Assembly: GCF_013385985.1 (NCBI RefSeq)
Contig: NZ_JACAOY010000016.1
Span: forward strand, 124,001 to 188,000
Direction of reading: 5' to 3'
Length of the DNA: 64,000 nt
Origin: Pseudomonas sp. B6002
Lineage (GTDB): Bacteria; Pseudomonadota; Gammaproteobacteria; Pseudomonadales; Pseudomonadaceae
Shown: positions 48,205-56,919 of the stretch, one piece after another
Position numbering within the stretch: the stretch's first letter is position 1
How the letters are laid out: each line of letters begins with the position of its first letter
The notes under the pieces: generated by a model
What the model saw: only the letters and a program-made list of their open reading frames with translations
The model's database searches: none
What the model was told of the DNA's origin: nothing
Program-made: the position numbers and the translations under genes

Positions 48205-49632
48205 ATGTCCCAGCCCACCGACCGCCTTTGGGGCGCTCGTTTCAAGACCGGCCCGTCTGCTGCACTGGCCGCGTTGTCGCGTTGCCCTGAGCGCTATTTC
48301 CGCCTGACGCCCTACGACCTGGCCGGCTCCCGCGCCCATGCCCGTGAGCTGCAGCGCGCCGGTTTGCTGGATGAGTCGGAAACCCTGCGCACACTGGAGG
48401 CCTTGGACGGTATCGGTGCGGACTTCGCCGCCGGCCACCTGCATCCGACGCTGGATGACGAGGACGTGCACACCTTCATCGAACGCGTATTGACCGAGCG
48501 CCTCGGCGCCCTGGGCGGCAAGCTGCGTGCCGGGCGTTCGCGCAACGACCAGACCGCCAATGATCTGCGCCTTTTCCTGCGTGACCATGCGCGCACCATC
48601 ACCACCGAGGTGTTGGGGTTGCAGCAGGCGTTGGTGGCGCAAGCCGAGCAACATGTGCAGAGCATCTGCCCGGGCTTCACGCACTTGCAGCAGGCGCAGC
48701 CGATTGTGTTTGCCCACCACTTGCTCGCCCATGCCCAGTCGATGTTGCGCGATGTGCAGCGCCTGGTGGATTGGGATGCGCGCACGGCGCTGTCGCCGTT
48801 GGGTGCAGCGGCCATGGCCGGTTCCGCGATTGCGCGTATGCCTGAGCATTCGGCCAAGGAAATGGGTTACACCGGGCCGTGCGAAAACTCCATCGATGCC
48901 GTCGCCAGCCGTGACCATGTGGCGGAGTTCCTGTTTGTGGCGGGAATGCTCGGGGTGAATATTTCACGCCTGTCCGAAGAGTTTTGCCTGTGGTCGTCGC
49001 GCCAGTTTCGTTGGGTGGTGCTGGACGATGCCTACGCGACCGGTAGCTCGATCATGCCGCAGAAGAAGAACCCGGACATTGCCGAACTGGCGCGAGGCAA
49101 GGCTGGGCGGTTGATTGGCAACCTGACCGGGTTGATGTCGACGCTCAAGTCGTTGCCACTCTCCTACAACCGCGATTTGAGTGAAGACAAGCACAGCGTG
49201 CTCGACAGTGTGGACACCCTGTTGCTGGTACTGCCGGCGATGGCCGGGATGGTGGCGACCATGAAGGTGCAGGTGGAAGAGCTGCGGCGCCAGGCGCCGA
49301 TGGGCTTTACCTTGGCGACCGAGGTGGCGGACTGGTTGGCCACAAGAGGTGTGCCATTTAAAGAGGCGCATGAGATTACCGGCGCCTTGGTACAGGCCTG
49401 TGAGAAGCATGAGATCGAGTTGTGGGAAGCCTCGCCGGCGATGTTGGCGGAGGTGGATGCGCGGCTGACGCCCGAGGTGCGTGACTGCTTGACCCTGGAA
49501 GCGGCGATTGCAGCGCGCAGTGGCTGGGGTGGGACGGCGCCGGAACGGGTCAAAGAGCAGATTGATCGGTTGAAAACGGCGCTGGCGGCTCAGCAGCAAT
49601 GGGCTGACAGCTACACAGGCTTCCGAATTTGA
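48205..49632 (+). CDS. Argininosuccinate lyase paralogue
   Basis: 475 aa fumarase/aspartase superfamily enzyme, closest to ArgH (argininosuccinate to arginine and fumarate). SRNDQTANDLRLFLRD, TRL-like CPGFTHLQQAQPIVFAHHLL and the signature GSSIMPQKKNPDIAELARGKAG (catalytic Ser, about residue 290) are intact. It is followed by an amino-acid ABC importer and an MFS carrier and faced by a LysR gene. This context suggests a catabolic or salvage role on an imported substituted amino acid rather than arginine biosynthesis. The product could be a different fumarate- or arginine-releasing reaction. Confidence 0.85.
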   Translation: MSQPTDRLWGARFKTGPSAALAALSRCPERYFRLTPYDLAGSRAHARELQRAGLLDESETLRTLEALDGIGADFAAGHLHPTLDDEDVHTFIERVLTERLGALGGKLRAGRSRNDQTANDLRLFLRDHARTITTEVLGLQQALVAQAEQHVQSICPGFTHLQQAQPIVFAHHLLAHAQSMLRDVQRLVDWDARTALSPLGAAAMAGSAIARMPEHSAKEMGYTGPCENSIDAVASRDHVAEFLFVAGMLGVNISRLSEEFCLWSSRQFRWVVLDDAYATGSSIMPQKKNPDIAELARGKAGRLIGNLTGLMSTLKSLPLSYNRDLSEDKHSVLDSVDTLLLVLPAMAGMVATMKVQVEELRRQAPMGFTLATEVADWLATRGVPFKEAHEITGALVQACEKHEIELWEASPAMLAEVDARLTPEVRDCLTLEAAIAARSGWGGTAPERVKEQIDRLKTALAAQQQWADSYTGFRI

Positions 49633-49641
49633 CCCACCCCC

Positions 49642-49709
49642 TGTAGAAGCCCGGCTTGCCAGCGATAGCGTCCACAAAATCGCCATCGCAGGCAAGCCAG
49701 CTCCCACAG
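49642..49709. repeat. REP doublet, hybrid of the two classes
   Basis: The left unit CTGTAGAAGCCCGGCTTGCC is of the GTAGGAGC class; the right unit GCAGGCAAGCCAGCTCCCAC is of the GTGGGAGC class. A short spacer lies between them. Directly after the lyase gene. Confidence 0.8.
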
Positions 49710-49729
49710 GTTGAGATTTAACCCGTACT

Positions 49730-49797
49730 TGTAGGAGCCCGGCTTGCCGGCGATGGCGTCCTTTAGGTCACCATCGCCGGCAAGCCGGGCGCCTACA
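49730..49797. repeat. REP doublet (GTAGGAGC class)
   Basis: TGTAGGAGCCCGGCTTGCCG ... CAAGCCGGGCGCCTACA, 20 nt after the previous doublet. The two form a REP cluster between the lyase and permease genes. Confidence 0.85.
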
Positions 49798-49842
49798 GAG
49801 GGGCGCATGTCTTTAGATTGATCGTTGTTTCGGAGAATCACC

Positions 49843-50721
49843 ATGAACCAAACCCCGGCAGAGCGCTTGGAAGCCGAGCGCAAGTTGTCCGAGAACCAGT
49901 TCGATATCACGCAGTACGAACACGTGCCGCGTCGCTATTACGGGCGGATGTTTTTCGCCACGTTGATCGTGATCGTATTGGCCGCACTGTTGCGGGCATT
50001 CGCCAACGGCCAGATCGAATGGTCCTACATCGGGCAGTTCCTCACGTCCGAGGCCATCCTCTGGGGCCTGGTGAACACCATCGTCATGTCGATCCTGGCC
50101 ATGGCGCTGGGCGTGGTGATCGGCGTGATCACGGCGATCATGCGCATGTCGGCCAACCCGATCCTGCGCTACGTGGCTATCACCTACACCTGGCTGTTTC
50201 GCGGCACGCCGCTGATCCTGCAATTGCTGCTGTGGTTCAACCTGGCGTTGATCTTCCCGGTGATCGCGATTCCCGGCCTGTTCAGCATCGACACCGTCGA
50301 CCTGATGACGCCGTTCGTGGCCGCCCTGCTCGGCCTGAGTATCAACCAGGGCGCGTACACCGCCGAGGTGGTGCGCGCCGGCCTGCTCTCCGTAGACACC
50401 GGCCAGTACGAAGCCGCCAAGTCCATCGGCATGCCGAGCCTGCAAGCGCTGCGTAGGGTGATTCTGCCCCAGGCGATGCGCGTGATCATTCCGCCTGTAG
50501 GCAACGAGTTCATCAGCATGGTGAAAATGACCAGCCTGGCCAGCGTGATCCAGTACTCGGAGCTGCTGCACAACGCACAAAACATCTACTACGCCAACGC
50601 ACGGGTCATGGAGCTGCTGATCGTGGCCGGCATCTGGTACCTGGCGGTGGTGACTGTTCTTTCATTTGGTCAAAGCCGCCTCGAGCGTCGTTTTGCCCGC
50701 GGCGCCGGCAAGCGTTCGTAA
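49843..50721 (+). CDS. Polar amino-acid ABC transporter permease
   Basis: 292 aa from the ATG at 49843 (MNQTPAERLEAERKLSENQF) behind CGGAG. A ~40-aa soluble N-terminus precedes the membrane helices, as in single-permease amino-acid importers. The EAA loop QYEAAKSIGMPSLQALRRVILPQAMRVIIP (about 188-217) is complete. It is the only permease in the operon, so it probably works as a homodimer with the ATPase and binding protein that follow. Confidence 0.92.
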   Translation: MNQTPAERLEAERKLSENQFDITQYEHVPRRYYGRMFFATLIVIVLAALLRAFANGQIEWSYIGQFLTSEAILWGLVNTIVMSILAMALGVVIGVITAIMRMSANPILRYVAITYTWLFRGTPLILQLLLWFNLALIFPVIAIPGLFSIDTVDLMTPFVAALLGLSINQGAYTAEVVRAGLLSVDTGQYEAAKSIGMPSLQALRRVILPQAMRVIIPPVGNEFISMVKMTSLASVIQYSELLHNAQNIYYANARVMELLIVAGIWYLAVVTVLSFGQSRLERRFARGAGKRS

Positions 50722-50745
50722 GCCTGGGTTGAGGAGATTTGCCCC

Positions 50746-51510
50746 ATGAGAAGCATCGTCAAGGCCGTCAACCTGAACAAGTATTACGACCAGTATCACG
50801 CGCTGCGCGACATCAATATCGAGGTCGAGCAAGGCGAAGTGATGTGCATCATCGGCCCGTCGGGTTCCGGTAAAAGCACCCTGCTGCGCTGCGTCAACCA
50901 GTTGGAAAAGATCGACAAGGGCGGCCTGTGGGTCGACGGCGAACTGGTGGGTTACCGCGTCGTCGGCAACAAGCTGCACGAGATGAACGAATCGCAGATC
51001 GCCCGTCAGCGCCTGGCCACCGGCATGGTGTTCCAGCGTTTCAATTTGTTCCCGCACATGACCGTGTTGCAGAACATCATCGAAGGCCCGTGCCAGGTGC
51101 TCAAGCGCTCGCCCAAGGAAGCCACTGAAGATGCGCTGGAATTGCTGGCCCGCGTCGGTCTGGCGGACAAGCGCAATGCCTACCCGGTCGAGCTGTCGGG
51201 CGGCCAGCAACAACGTGTAGCGATTGCCCGTGCATTGGCGATGCGCCCCAAGTTGATGCTGTTTGACGAACCCACGTCAGCCCTCGACCCGGAGCTGGTA
51301 GGCGAAGTGCTGTCGGTGATGCGTGATTTGGCTACCACGGGCATGACCATGATCGTGGTCACCCATGAGTTGGGCTTTGCCCGCGAAGTGTCCAACCGCA
51401 TGGTGTTCATGGATGCCGGCCAGATTGTGGAAGCCGGCAGCCCCGAAGAAATTCTAATAAGCCCACAAAACCCGCGTACCCAAAGCTTTATTTCTGCCGT
51501 TCGCACTTAA
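50746..51510 (+). CDS. Polar amino-acid ABC transporter ATP-binding protein
   Basis: 254 aa. Walker [15 protein letters not shown] (about 38-51), signature [15 protein letters not shown] (about 150-164), Walker [13 protein letters not shown], switch His VVTHELGF. 24 nt downstream of the permease, with GAGGAG before the ATG. Sequence is of the GlnQ/HisP type. Confidence 0.95.
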   Translation: MRSIVKAVNLNKYYDQYHALRDINIEVEQGEVMCIIGPSGSGKSTLLRCVNQLEKIDKGGLWVDGELVGYRVVGNKLHEMNESQIARQRLATGMVFQRFNLFPHMTVLQNIIEGPCQVLKRSPKEATEDALELLARVGLADKRNAYPVELSGGQQQRVAIARALAMRPKLMLFDEPTSALDPELVGEVLSVMRDLATTGMTMIVVTHELGFAREVSNRMVFMDAGQIVEAGSPEEILISPQNPRTQSFISAVRT

Positions 51511-51535
51511 CTAAAAAACAAACGAGAACGCCCCC

Positions 51536-52357
51536 ATGAAAAAATTGTTTATCCCAACGTTGCTCGCAGGCCTGATGGCCTCCTCCGCTGTTTTCGCGGC
51601 ATTGCCGGCGGCAATCAAGGACAAGGGTGAGATCAGCGCGGCCATCGTGCCGAACTACCCGCCGATGGATTTCAAGGACACCGCGACCAACCAACTCACC
51701 GGCCTGGACTTCGACCTGGGCAACGCCCTGGCCGAGCGCCTGGGTGTGAAGATCAAGTGGCAGGAAACCGGCTTCGAGCAGATGCTCAGCGGCCTGACCA
51801 CCAAGCGCGTGGACATCGTGTTGTCGGGCATGAGCGACACCGCCGAGCGCCAAAAGGCGGTGACCTTCATTGACTACTTCACCAGCGGCCCGCAGCTCTA
51901 CACCCTGGCCAAGCGTGAAGACCTCAAGGAATTGACTGACCTGTGCGGTAAAAAAGTCGGCACCAGCCGTCGCACCACCTGGCCGTCGGAAATTGCCGCA
52001 TGGAGCAAGGAAAACTGCGAAGCCGCCGGTAAGCCAGCGATCGTGGTGATCGGCACCGAAGGCTCGGCGGACGCGCGGGCACAGTTGCAGCAGAACCGCC
52101 TGGATGCGGCGATGCAGGGCAGCGAAACCATTCCGTACCTGATGTCGTTGGACAAGGGTAAATACAAGCCGGTGGGCCTGGCGCTTTCCAAGCAGTTCAC
52201 TGGGCTTGGGATCGAGAAGAGCAACACTGAATTGGTCACGGCGATCAGCGAGGCGTTGCAGGGCATGATCGATGATGGCACCTACGGCAAGATCCTGAAG
52301 AAGTGGGACCTGGAGCAAGGTGCGGTAGAAAAAATCACCATCAACTCCGGCCAATAA
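51536..52357 (+). CDS. Amino-acid ABC transporter substrate-binding protein
   Basis: 273 aa. Sec signal peptide MKKLFIPTLLAGLMASSAVFA with no lipobox, so a free periplasmic protein. The SBP family 3 core has NYPPMDFKDTATNQLTGLDFDLGNALAERL and VDIVLSGMSDTAERQKAV. A conserved Cys pair (LTDLCGKKVG and ENCEAAG) could form a disulphide. 25 nt after the ATPase. Substrate unknown; the linked lyase suggests an arginine- or succinate-substituted amino acid. Confidence 0.93.
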   Translation: MKKLFIPTLLAGLMASSAVFAALPAAIKDKGEISAAIVPNYPPMDFKDTATNQLTGLDFDLGNALAERLGVKIKWQETGFEQMLSGLTTKRVDIVLSGMSDTAERQKAVTFIDYFTSGPQLYTLAKREDLKELTDLCGKKVGTSRRTTWPSEIAAWSKENCEAAGKPAIVVIGTEGSADARAQLQQNRLDAAMQGSETIPYLMSLDKGKYKPVGLALSKQFTGLGIEKSNTELVTAISEALQGMIDDGTYGKILKKWDLEQGAVEKITINSGQ

Positions 52358-52366
52358 CCCAAACCC

Positions 52367-52451
52367 TGTAGGAGCCGGCTTGCTGGCGATGAAGCCCCTG
52401 AGACCCGCATCGATTCAGATGGCGCCATCGCCGGCAAGCCGGCTCCTACAG
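52367..52451. repeat. REP doublet (GTAGGAGC class)
   Basis: TGTAGGAGCCGGCTTGCTGG ... CAAGCCGGCTCCTACA between the binding-protein gene and the MFS gene. Confidence 0.88.
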
Positions 52452-52493
52452 GGGAATTGTGCAATTGCTTGAATAAGGACGCTCGCCCCCACC

Positions 52494-53666
52494 GTGGCCA
52501 CCTACTCCCTGGTAATTCGCCGCCTGATGATCTGCTCGCTGACCATCGTGATCAGCCGGGCCATGACCAGCCCGCTGATGACCCTGCTGCTGAGCAACCG
52601 CCTGGGCCTCAACCAGCAAGACATCGGTTTGCTGATGGGCATCGCGGTGTTCACCGCTACCTTGATGGGCCTGTATGGCGGCTACGTCATCGATCGCATG
52701 GAAAAGCGCAAGCTGCTGATCCTGGCAATGCTCTCCAGCTCCATCGGTTTTCTGTTACTGACCTTTGCCACCAACCTCTACCTCACCACCTTGACGCTCG
52801 TGATCACCGAGTCGGCGTCTGCCCTGTTCCTGATCGGCTCCAAGGCGATCATCAGCGAGAACCTGCCGGTCGACCAACGCGCCAAGGTGTTTTCCCTACG
52901 CTACACCCTCACCAATATCGGTTACGCCACCGGCCCCATGGTGGGCGTGGTGATTGCCGGGCAAATGCCACTGCTGCCGTTCATGCTGTCCAGCGCCATC
53001 GCGTTTGTCAGCGTGTTCCTGATGATCGGCATTCCGCCGACCCAACGTGATGAAAGCACCAAACCGTTGAGCTTTCTCACCACCCTCAGAACCCTGCGCA
53101 ACGACCGCAGCCTGGTCCTGTTCACCAGTGGCAGCCTGTTGAGCACCATCGTGTACGGCCGCTACACCCTGTACCTGTCGCAGTTCCTGCTGGTGATTCA
53201 CAACCCGGACGATGCGCTGAGAATCCTGTCCGCCATCCTCGCCTGCAACGCCATCACGGTGATGCTGCTGCAATACCAGATCGGCCGCTTTCTCAAGCGT
53301 GAGCAGTTGCGCTACTGGATCCTGCTGGGCACGGCGCTGTTCATCGCTGGGCTGATCGGCTTCAGCCAGGCCGACAGCTTGCTGTCGTGGTGTTTGGCGA
53401 TGTTCGTGTTCACCTTGGGCGAGATGATCATCTTCCCTTCAGAATTCCTGTTCATCGACACCCTCGCCCCCGAGTCGCTGCGCGGCAGTTATTACGGTGC
53501 GCAAAACCTGGCCGCGTTTGGCGGGGCGTTGAGCCCGGTGATTTGCGGGTACCTGTTGATCCATGCGGCGCCGACGGCGATGTTCTATGCGCTGGGCGGG
53601 CTCACAGCAGTGGGTGGGACATTGTGCTTTCTGGCCGGGCGGCGGGTAGCTGCGAACCACATCTAA
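52494..53666 (+). CDS. MFS transporter
   Basis: 390 aa with 12 predicted membrane helices. The start is a GTG at 52494 (MATYSLVIRRLM) with AAGGA 16 nt upstream. The loop GGYVIDRMEKRKLLILAML (about 62-80) is the MFS A-like motif. It is the last gene of the lyase/ABC locus, after a REP doublet, so it may share that regulon. An exporter or a second uptake route is possible; substrate unknown. Confidence 0.85.
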   Translation: MATYSLVIRRLMICSLTIVISRAMTSPLMTLLLSNRLGLNQQDIGLLMGIAVFTATLMGLYGGYVIDRMEKRKLLILAMLSSSIGFLLLTFATNLYLTTLTLVITESASALFLIGSKAIISENLPVDQRAKVFSLRYTLTNIGYATGPMVGVVIAGQMPLLPFMLSSAIAFVSVFLMIGIPPTQRDESTKPLSFLTTLRTLRNDRSLVLFTSGSLLSTIVYGRYTLYLSQFLLVIHNPDDALRILSAILACNAITVMLLQYQIGRFLKREQLRYWILLGTALFIAGLIGFSQADSLLSWCLAMFVFTLGEMIIFPSEFLFIDTLAPESLRGSYYGAQNLAAFGGALSPVICGYLLIHAAPTAMFYALGGLTAVGGTLCFLAGRRVAANHI

Positions 53667-53753
53667 TGTAGGAGCTGGCTTACCGGCGATAGCATCGCCG
53701 CGGTGCGCCTGAAAGACCGAGTTGCCTGCATCGCCGGCAAGCCAGCTCCTACA
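53667..53753. repeat. REP doublet (GTAGGAGC class)
   Basis: TGTAGGAGCTGGCTTACCGG ... CAAGCCAGCTCCTACA with AAGACCGAG in the spacer. It begins at the last base of the MFS stop codon region. Confidence 0.87.
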
Positions 53754-53819
53754 ATTTGATCTCCGAAATGGCTGATATGTGCGTAGTATCCGGCTATTCA
53801 TCTCACGGACCCGAGCCCC

Positions 53820-54767
53820 ATGAAATTCGACACGGCCTACAGCCTGACTCTCGACGACAAGCTGTCGATCTACGACGTACGAGACCTGAATTTCGACGAA
53901 ACCGCCGCTTTCGATTCCGACAAGGACCGCTTCCTGTGCCCCAACGACGAATGCCGCGCGGCGTTCGACACCGACAATGCGCTAAGCACGTTCAACGCCA
54001 AGAACGTCAATTACCAGCGCACACCCCACTTCAAGAACAAGACCAGCACCCGGCATATCGACGGCTGCCGCTACGCCAGCAGCTACAAGACGGCGACGGG
54101 TGAAGAGGATGATGAACGCGAGGACAATTTCCCGTCGGAATTTGTACTCACCCGGCGTCAGTACGAGCGCAAGGCACCACTGACCGGCACCGCAAGCGGC
54201 GCCCCACAGGAGCCGGCGAAAGCACCTTCGAACCGCGTCGCCACCTCTTACAGCGCAAGCGACACCACGCCAGACAAGACCAGCGTGTTCGCCCACCCGG
54301 TGGAATGCTACGTGTCGAATATCGACGACAAGGACAAGCTCAAGTCCATGCCGTTGAAGATCGGCGACCACACCGCCACCTACTGGACGTTTTTCAAGAA
54401 GATCGAATACCTGCAGGACAACAAAGGGCTGATCTACTGGGGCAAGATCAAGGCGATCAAGGACTACACCAGCAGCTTTCGCATCGACTTCGAAAAAAAG
54501 GTGTGGCTCGACAAAAAGCCTTATTCGGTGAATGTCTACCTGAGCAAAAAACTCATCGAGAACTACCGCAAGCGCACGGCTTTCCTGGAGCAGATCAAGG
54601 CGGCAGTGGACAGCGAACGGGCGCTCTACTGCTTTTTCTACGGCGTGACGCCTGAGCTCAAGCAAGTGCCCAGCAAGAAAAACCCCGAGCAGACGTTTGG
54701 TGTGTTCAGCGCCAATATCGAGAACCTGGATCACCTGATCATCCGGGAAGCGCCAGGGCTGGAATAG
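53820..54767 (+). CDS. Orphan protein with an N-terminal CoiA-like zinc motif
   Basis: 315 aa. The N-terminal region has FLCPNDECRAAF (about 38-49), then PHFKNKTSTRH (68-78) and DGCRY (80-84): a C-x4-C ... H ... H ... C pattern like the zinc-binding N-terminus of CoiA/nuclease-associated proteins. A polar, Thr/Ala-rich linker (about 95-160) follows. The C-terminal half is mixed alpha/beta (TYWTFFKKIEYLQDNKGLIYWGKIK) without a known catalytic motif. It stands alone, flanked by a REP and the XRE gene. Function unknown. Confidence 0.75.
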   Translation: MKFDTAYSLTLDDKLSIYDVRDLNFDETAAFDSDKDRFLCPNDECRAAFDTDNALSTFNAKNVNYQRTPHFKNKTSTRHIDGCRYASSYKTATGEEDDEREDNFPSEFVLTRRQYERKAPLTGTASGAPQEPAKAPSNRVATSYSASDTTPDKTSVFAHPVECYVSNIDDKDKLKSMPLKIGDHTATYWTFFKKIEYLQDNKGLIYWGKIKAIKDYTSSFRIDFEKKVWLDKKPYSVNVYLSKKLIENYRKRTAFLEQIKAAVDSERALYCFFYGVTPELKQVPSKKNPEQTFGVFSANIENLDHLIIREAPGLE

Positions 54768-54806
54768 TGGGGTTTTAAGAATCCAGTTGATGAGCGGTCA
54801 AAACAA

Positions 54807-54822
54807 CTGTACAAAAACACAG
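54807..54822. promoter_or_regulatory. LexA-like SOS box
   Basis: CTGTACAAAAACACAG has the CTG-N10-CAG form of gammaproteobacterial LexA boxes (consensus CTGTATATATATACAG). It is immediately followed by TATAGT (54823-54828), a good -10, 33 nt upstream of the XRE gene. LexA bound here would block that promoter. Confidence 0.65.
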
Positions 54823-54860
54823 TATAGTTTGTCCTCCCCGTCCACTTCTGGAGAACCCCC

Positions 54861-55238
54861 ATGTCCTCTCTGGCAATGAGCTCTTTTGTAGAACAACAAA
54901 TTGTCCTGCACCAATTCACCGCCAAGCACAGTGTGCAGGCCCGCGCGATGCTGGGTTGGAGCCGTGAAGACCTGGCCCGCCAGGCCGACGTGCCGGTGAG
55001 TGCCGTTCAACAGTTTGAAAGCCAGGGCGATGTGGACGATGACGCCCGCCTGGCCCTGGCGTTTCGACTGGAGGCTGAAGGGTTGGTGTTCTTTCCCGGG
55101 TTTGCGCCGGGGTGGGGAATGAGCGTGCGCCGGTTCGACAGCACGCCAACCGAGCCTGCTGCCATGGGCATCATTTCGCGCCTGATGGGCTCAACAGCGT
55201 CCTTTGATCCCCAAAACCCTCAACCGAATGGTGCATAG
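54861..55238 (+). CDS. XRE-type helix-turn-helix protein
   Basis: 125 aa; ATG at 54861 behind CTGGAG. The HTH region (about 26-75) reads RAMLGWSREDLARQADVPVSAVQQFESQGDV, followed by ARLALAFRLEAEGLVFFPGF, the usual end of XRE domains. The C-terminal ~45 aa are polar and unlike known effector domains. A LexA-like box overlaps its promoter, so induction by DNA damage is likely. Targets unknown. It is convergent with the amidase gene; the two stops are 13 nt apart. Confidence 0.8.
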   Translation: MSSLAMSSFVEQQIVLHQFTAKHSVQARAMLGWSREDLARQADVPVSAVQQFESQGDVDDDARLALAFRLEAEGLVFFPGFAPGWGMSVRRFDSTPTEPAAMGIISRLMGSTASFDPQNPQPNGA

Positions 55239-55251
55239 CCGGGCTTCATTC

Positions 55252-56778
55252 TCAAGCCTGCTGCTGCAACGCCCGGCGCATCGGTTTGACAGAAGTCTTG
55301 GCCGCCTGCTCATAGCCATGGGCCACGGCCAGCAACGCAGGTTCAGACCAGCGGGTACCGAAGAAGTATGCGCTGGTCGGCAGTCCGTCCTCATGGGTAC
55401 CGGAGGGCACAGCAATGCCCGGGTAACCTGCTGCGGCTACGCCAAAGTAAGTACCGGTTTCGAAATCTGCCACCATGGCATCCAGGTTTTCCTGTTCGAT
55501 CGGCTGATCCACCGCATCGCGAAAATCCTTGATCAATACGCTCCATTTCGCCGCACGCTCTTCAGGCGTCAGGGTCGAGTCATCAACCTGCCGCAGCGTC
55601 GGCTGATGATCGGTTTCTGTCCCGTCGCGTTCGTCGTTGAACTTGATCAGTTCAGTCAGCGACTTGACCGGCAAACCGGAGCGCTGCCTCAAATACGTAT
55701 TCATCTCTTCTTTCGCATCCGAGAACAGCAAATCCCCGTACCCAGAGGCGTCGGCTATTCGCACATTTACCGGCACGAGGATCGCACCCGCGTCCTTGAG
55801 CACCTTCAGGGTCTGGGTGAACTGTGCACTGTCAGCCACCGGTTCCAGTTTGCCCGCCACGACAAAATGGGCGGGATAACCAATGCGTTTGCCGATCAAG
55901 GCTCCCGGAACGAGCGCCTTGGTGTAGTCGATACGTTCGGGGGCGCCGACGCTGGCCGGATCCTTGGGGTCACGACCTGACATTGCATTGAGCATCAACG
56001 CGACATCGAACACCGAGCGCGCCATAGGCCCCGGCACGTCCTGATGACGGCTGGCGGGGATAATGCCGTTGCGGTCCAGCAAGCCGACGCTGGGCTTGAG
56101 CCCCACCACGCCATTGAGCGCCGCGGGCACGATGATCGAACCGTTGGTCTCTGTCCCCAGCGCAAGGGGCGCCAGGCCGGCGGCAACCGCTGCGGCCGAT
56201 CCGGAGCTGGACCCGCCAACATCGGCATCGCGGTGGTGCGGGTTACGGGTTTGCCCGCCACGACTGCTCCAGCCATCGGCACCACCGCGAAACCCGGCCA
56301 GCTCAGTCAGGTTGGTTTTACCAATGATCACCGCGCCCTGGTCAAGCAAATACTGGACGAGCGGTGCATTCTTGCCGGCTGCCTCCCCCACCAGGCCAAA
56401 AGCCCCTGCGCTGGTTTGCATGCTTTCTGTCTCGACGTTGTCTTTGATCAGGACGGGGATGCCGTGCAGAGGCCCGCGGACCTTGCCCTCGGCACGCTCA
56501 CGGTCCAGCCTGCGCGCGTCTTCCAGCGCGTGGGGGTTGAGCTCAATGACGGCATTCAATTCGGGGTTTTGCTGGCGAATACGTTCCTGCAGGTGGTAGA
56601 CCAGATCAACCGAGGTCATTGCGCCAGACTTGCTCATTTGCTCGCGCAATTCACTCACACTGGCGTACTCGGTTCCAGGCGGCACGGGTTTGGGAGGCGC
56701 CGCAAGCGTAAGGGGGCGTTTTGAAAGAGCAGCGAGGTGAACAAATGCACCGACAACAACAGGACTAATGCCAAACAT
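55252..56778 (-). CDS. Amidase-signature family hydrolase
   Basis: 508 aa from the ATG complementary to 56776-56778 (MFGISPVVVG), with GAGAGG upstream. The Ser-cisSer-Lys triad is present: Lys in GIPVLIKDNVETE, cis-Ser in DVGGSSSGSAAAVAAGLAPL and the nucleophile in GTETNGSIIVPAALNGVVGL. A hydrophobic N-terminal stretch (about 4-18) could be a signal or anchor. Substrate unknown; the layout is like peptide-amide/aryl amidases. Downstream of the amidase-like fragment in the same direction. Confidence 0.92.
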   Translation of the reverse strand: MFGISPVVVGAFVHLAALSKRPLTLAAPPKPVPPGTEYASVSELREQMSKSGAMTSVDLVYHLQERIRQQNPELNAVIELNPHALEDARRLDRERAEGKVRGPLHGIPVLIKDNVETESMQTSAGAFGLVGEAAGKNAPLVQYLLDQGAVIIGKTNLTELAGFRGGADGWSSRGGQTRNPHHRDADVGGSSSGSAAAVAAGLAPLALGTETNGSIIVPAALNGVVGLKPSVGLLDRNGIIPASRHQDVPGPMARSVFDVALMLNAMSGRDPKDPASVGAPERIDYTKALVPGALIGKRIGYPAHFVVAGKLEPVADSAQFTQTLKVLKDAGAILVPVNVRIADASGYGDLLFSDAKEEMNTYLRQRSGLPVKSLTELIKFNDERDGTETDHQPTLRQVDDSTLTPEERAAKWSVLIKDFRDAVDQPIEQENLDAMVADFETGTYFGVAAAGYPGIAVPSGTHEDGLPTSAYFFGTRWSEPALLAVAHGYEQAAKTSVKPMRRALQQQA

Positions 56779-56919
56779 GAAGCACCTCTCGGGAAGGGTA
56801 AGAAACAACGAAGGGCCCCTGTGGGTCCGGGTGCCAGTCTAAAAAGGCTCCTCCTTCCCGGCTGCAAGACGCGAATAGTCCAATGCGTGGGATTGTTCAC
56901 TGCGGTGTGTGTGCTATCC

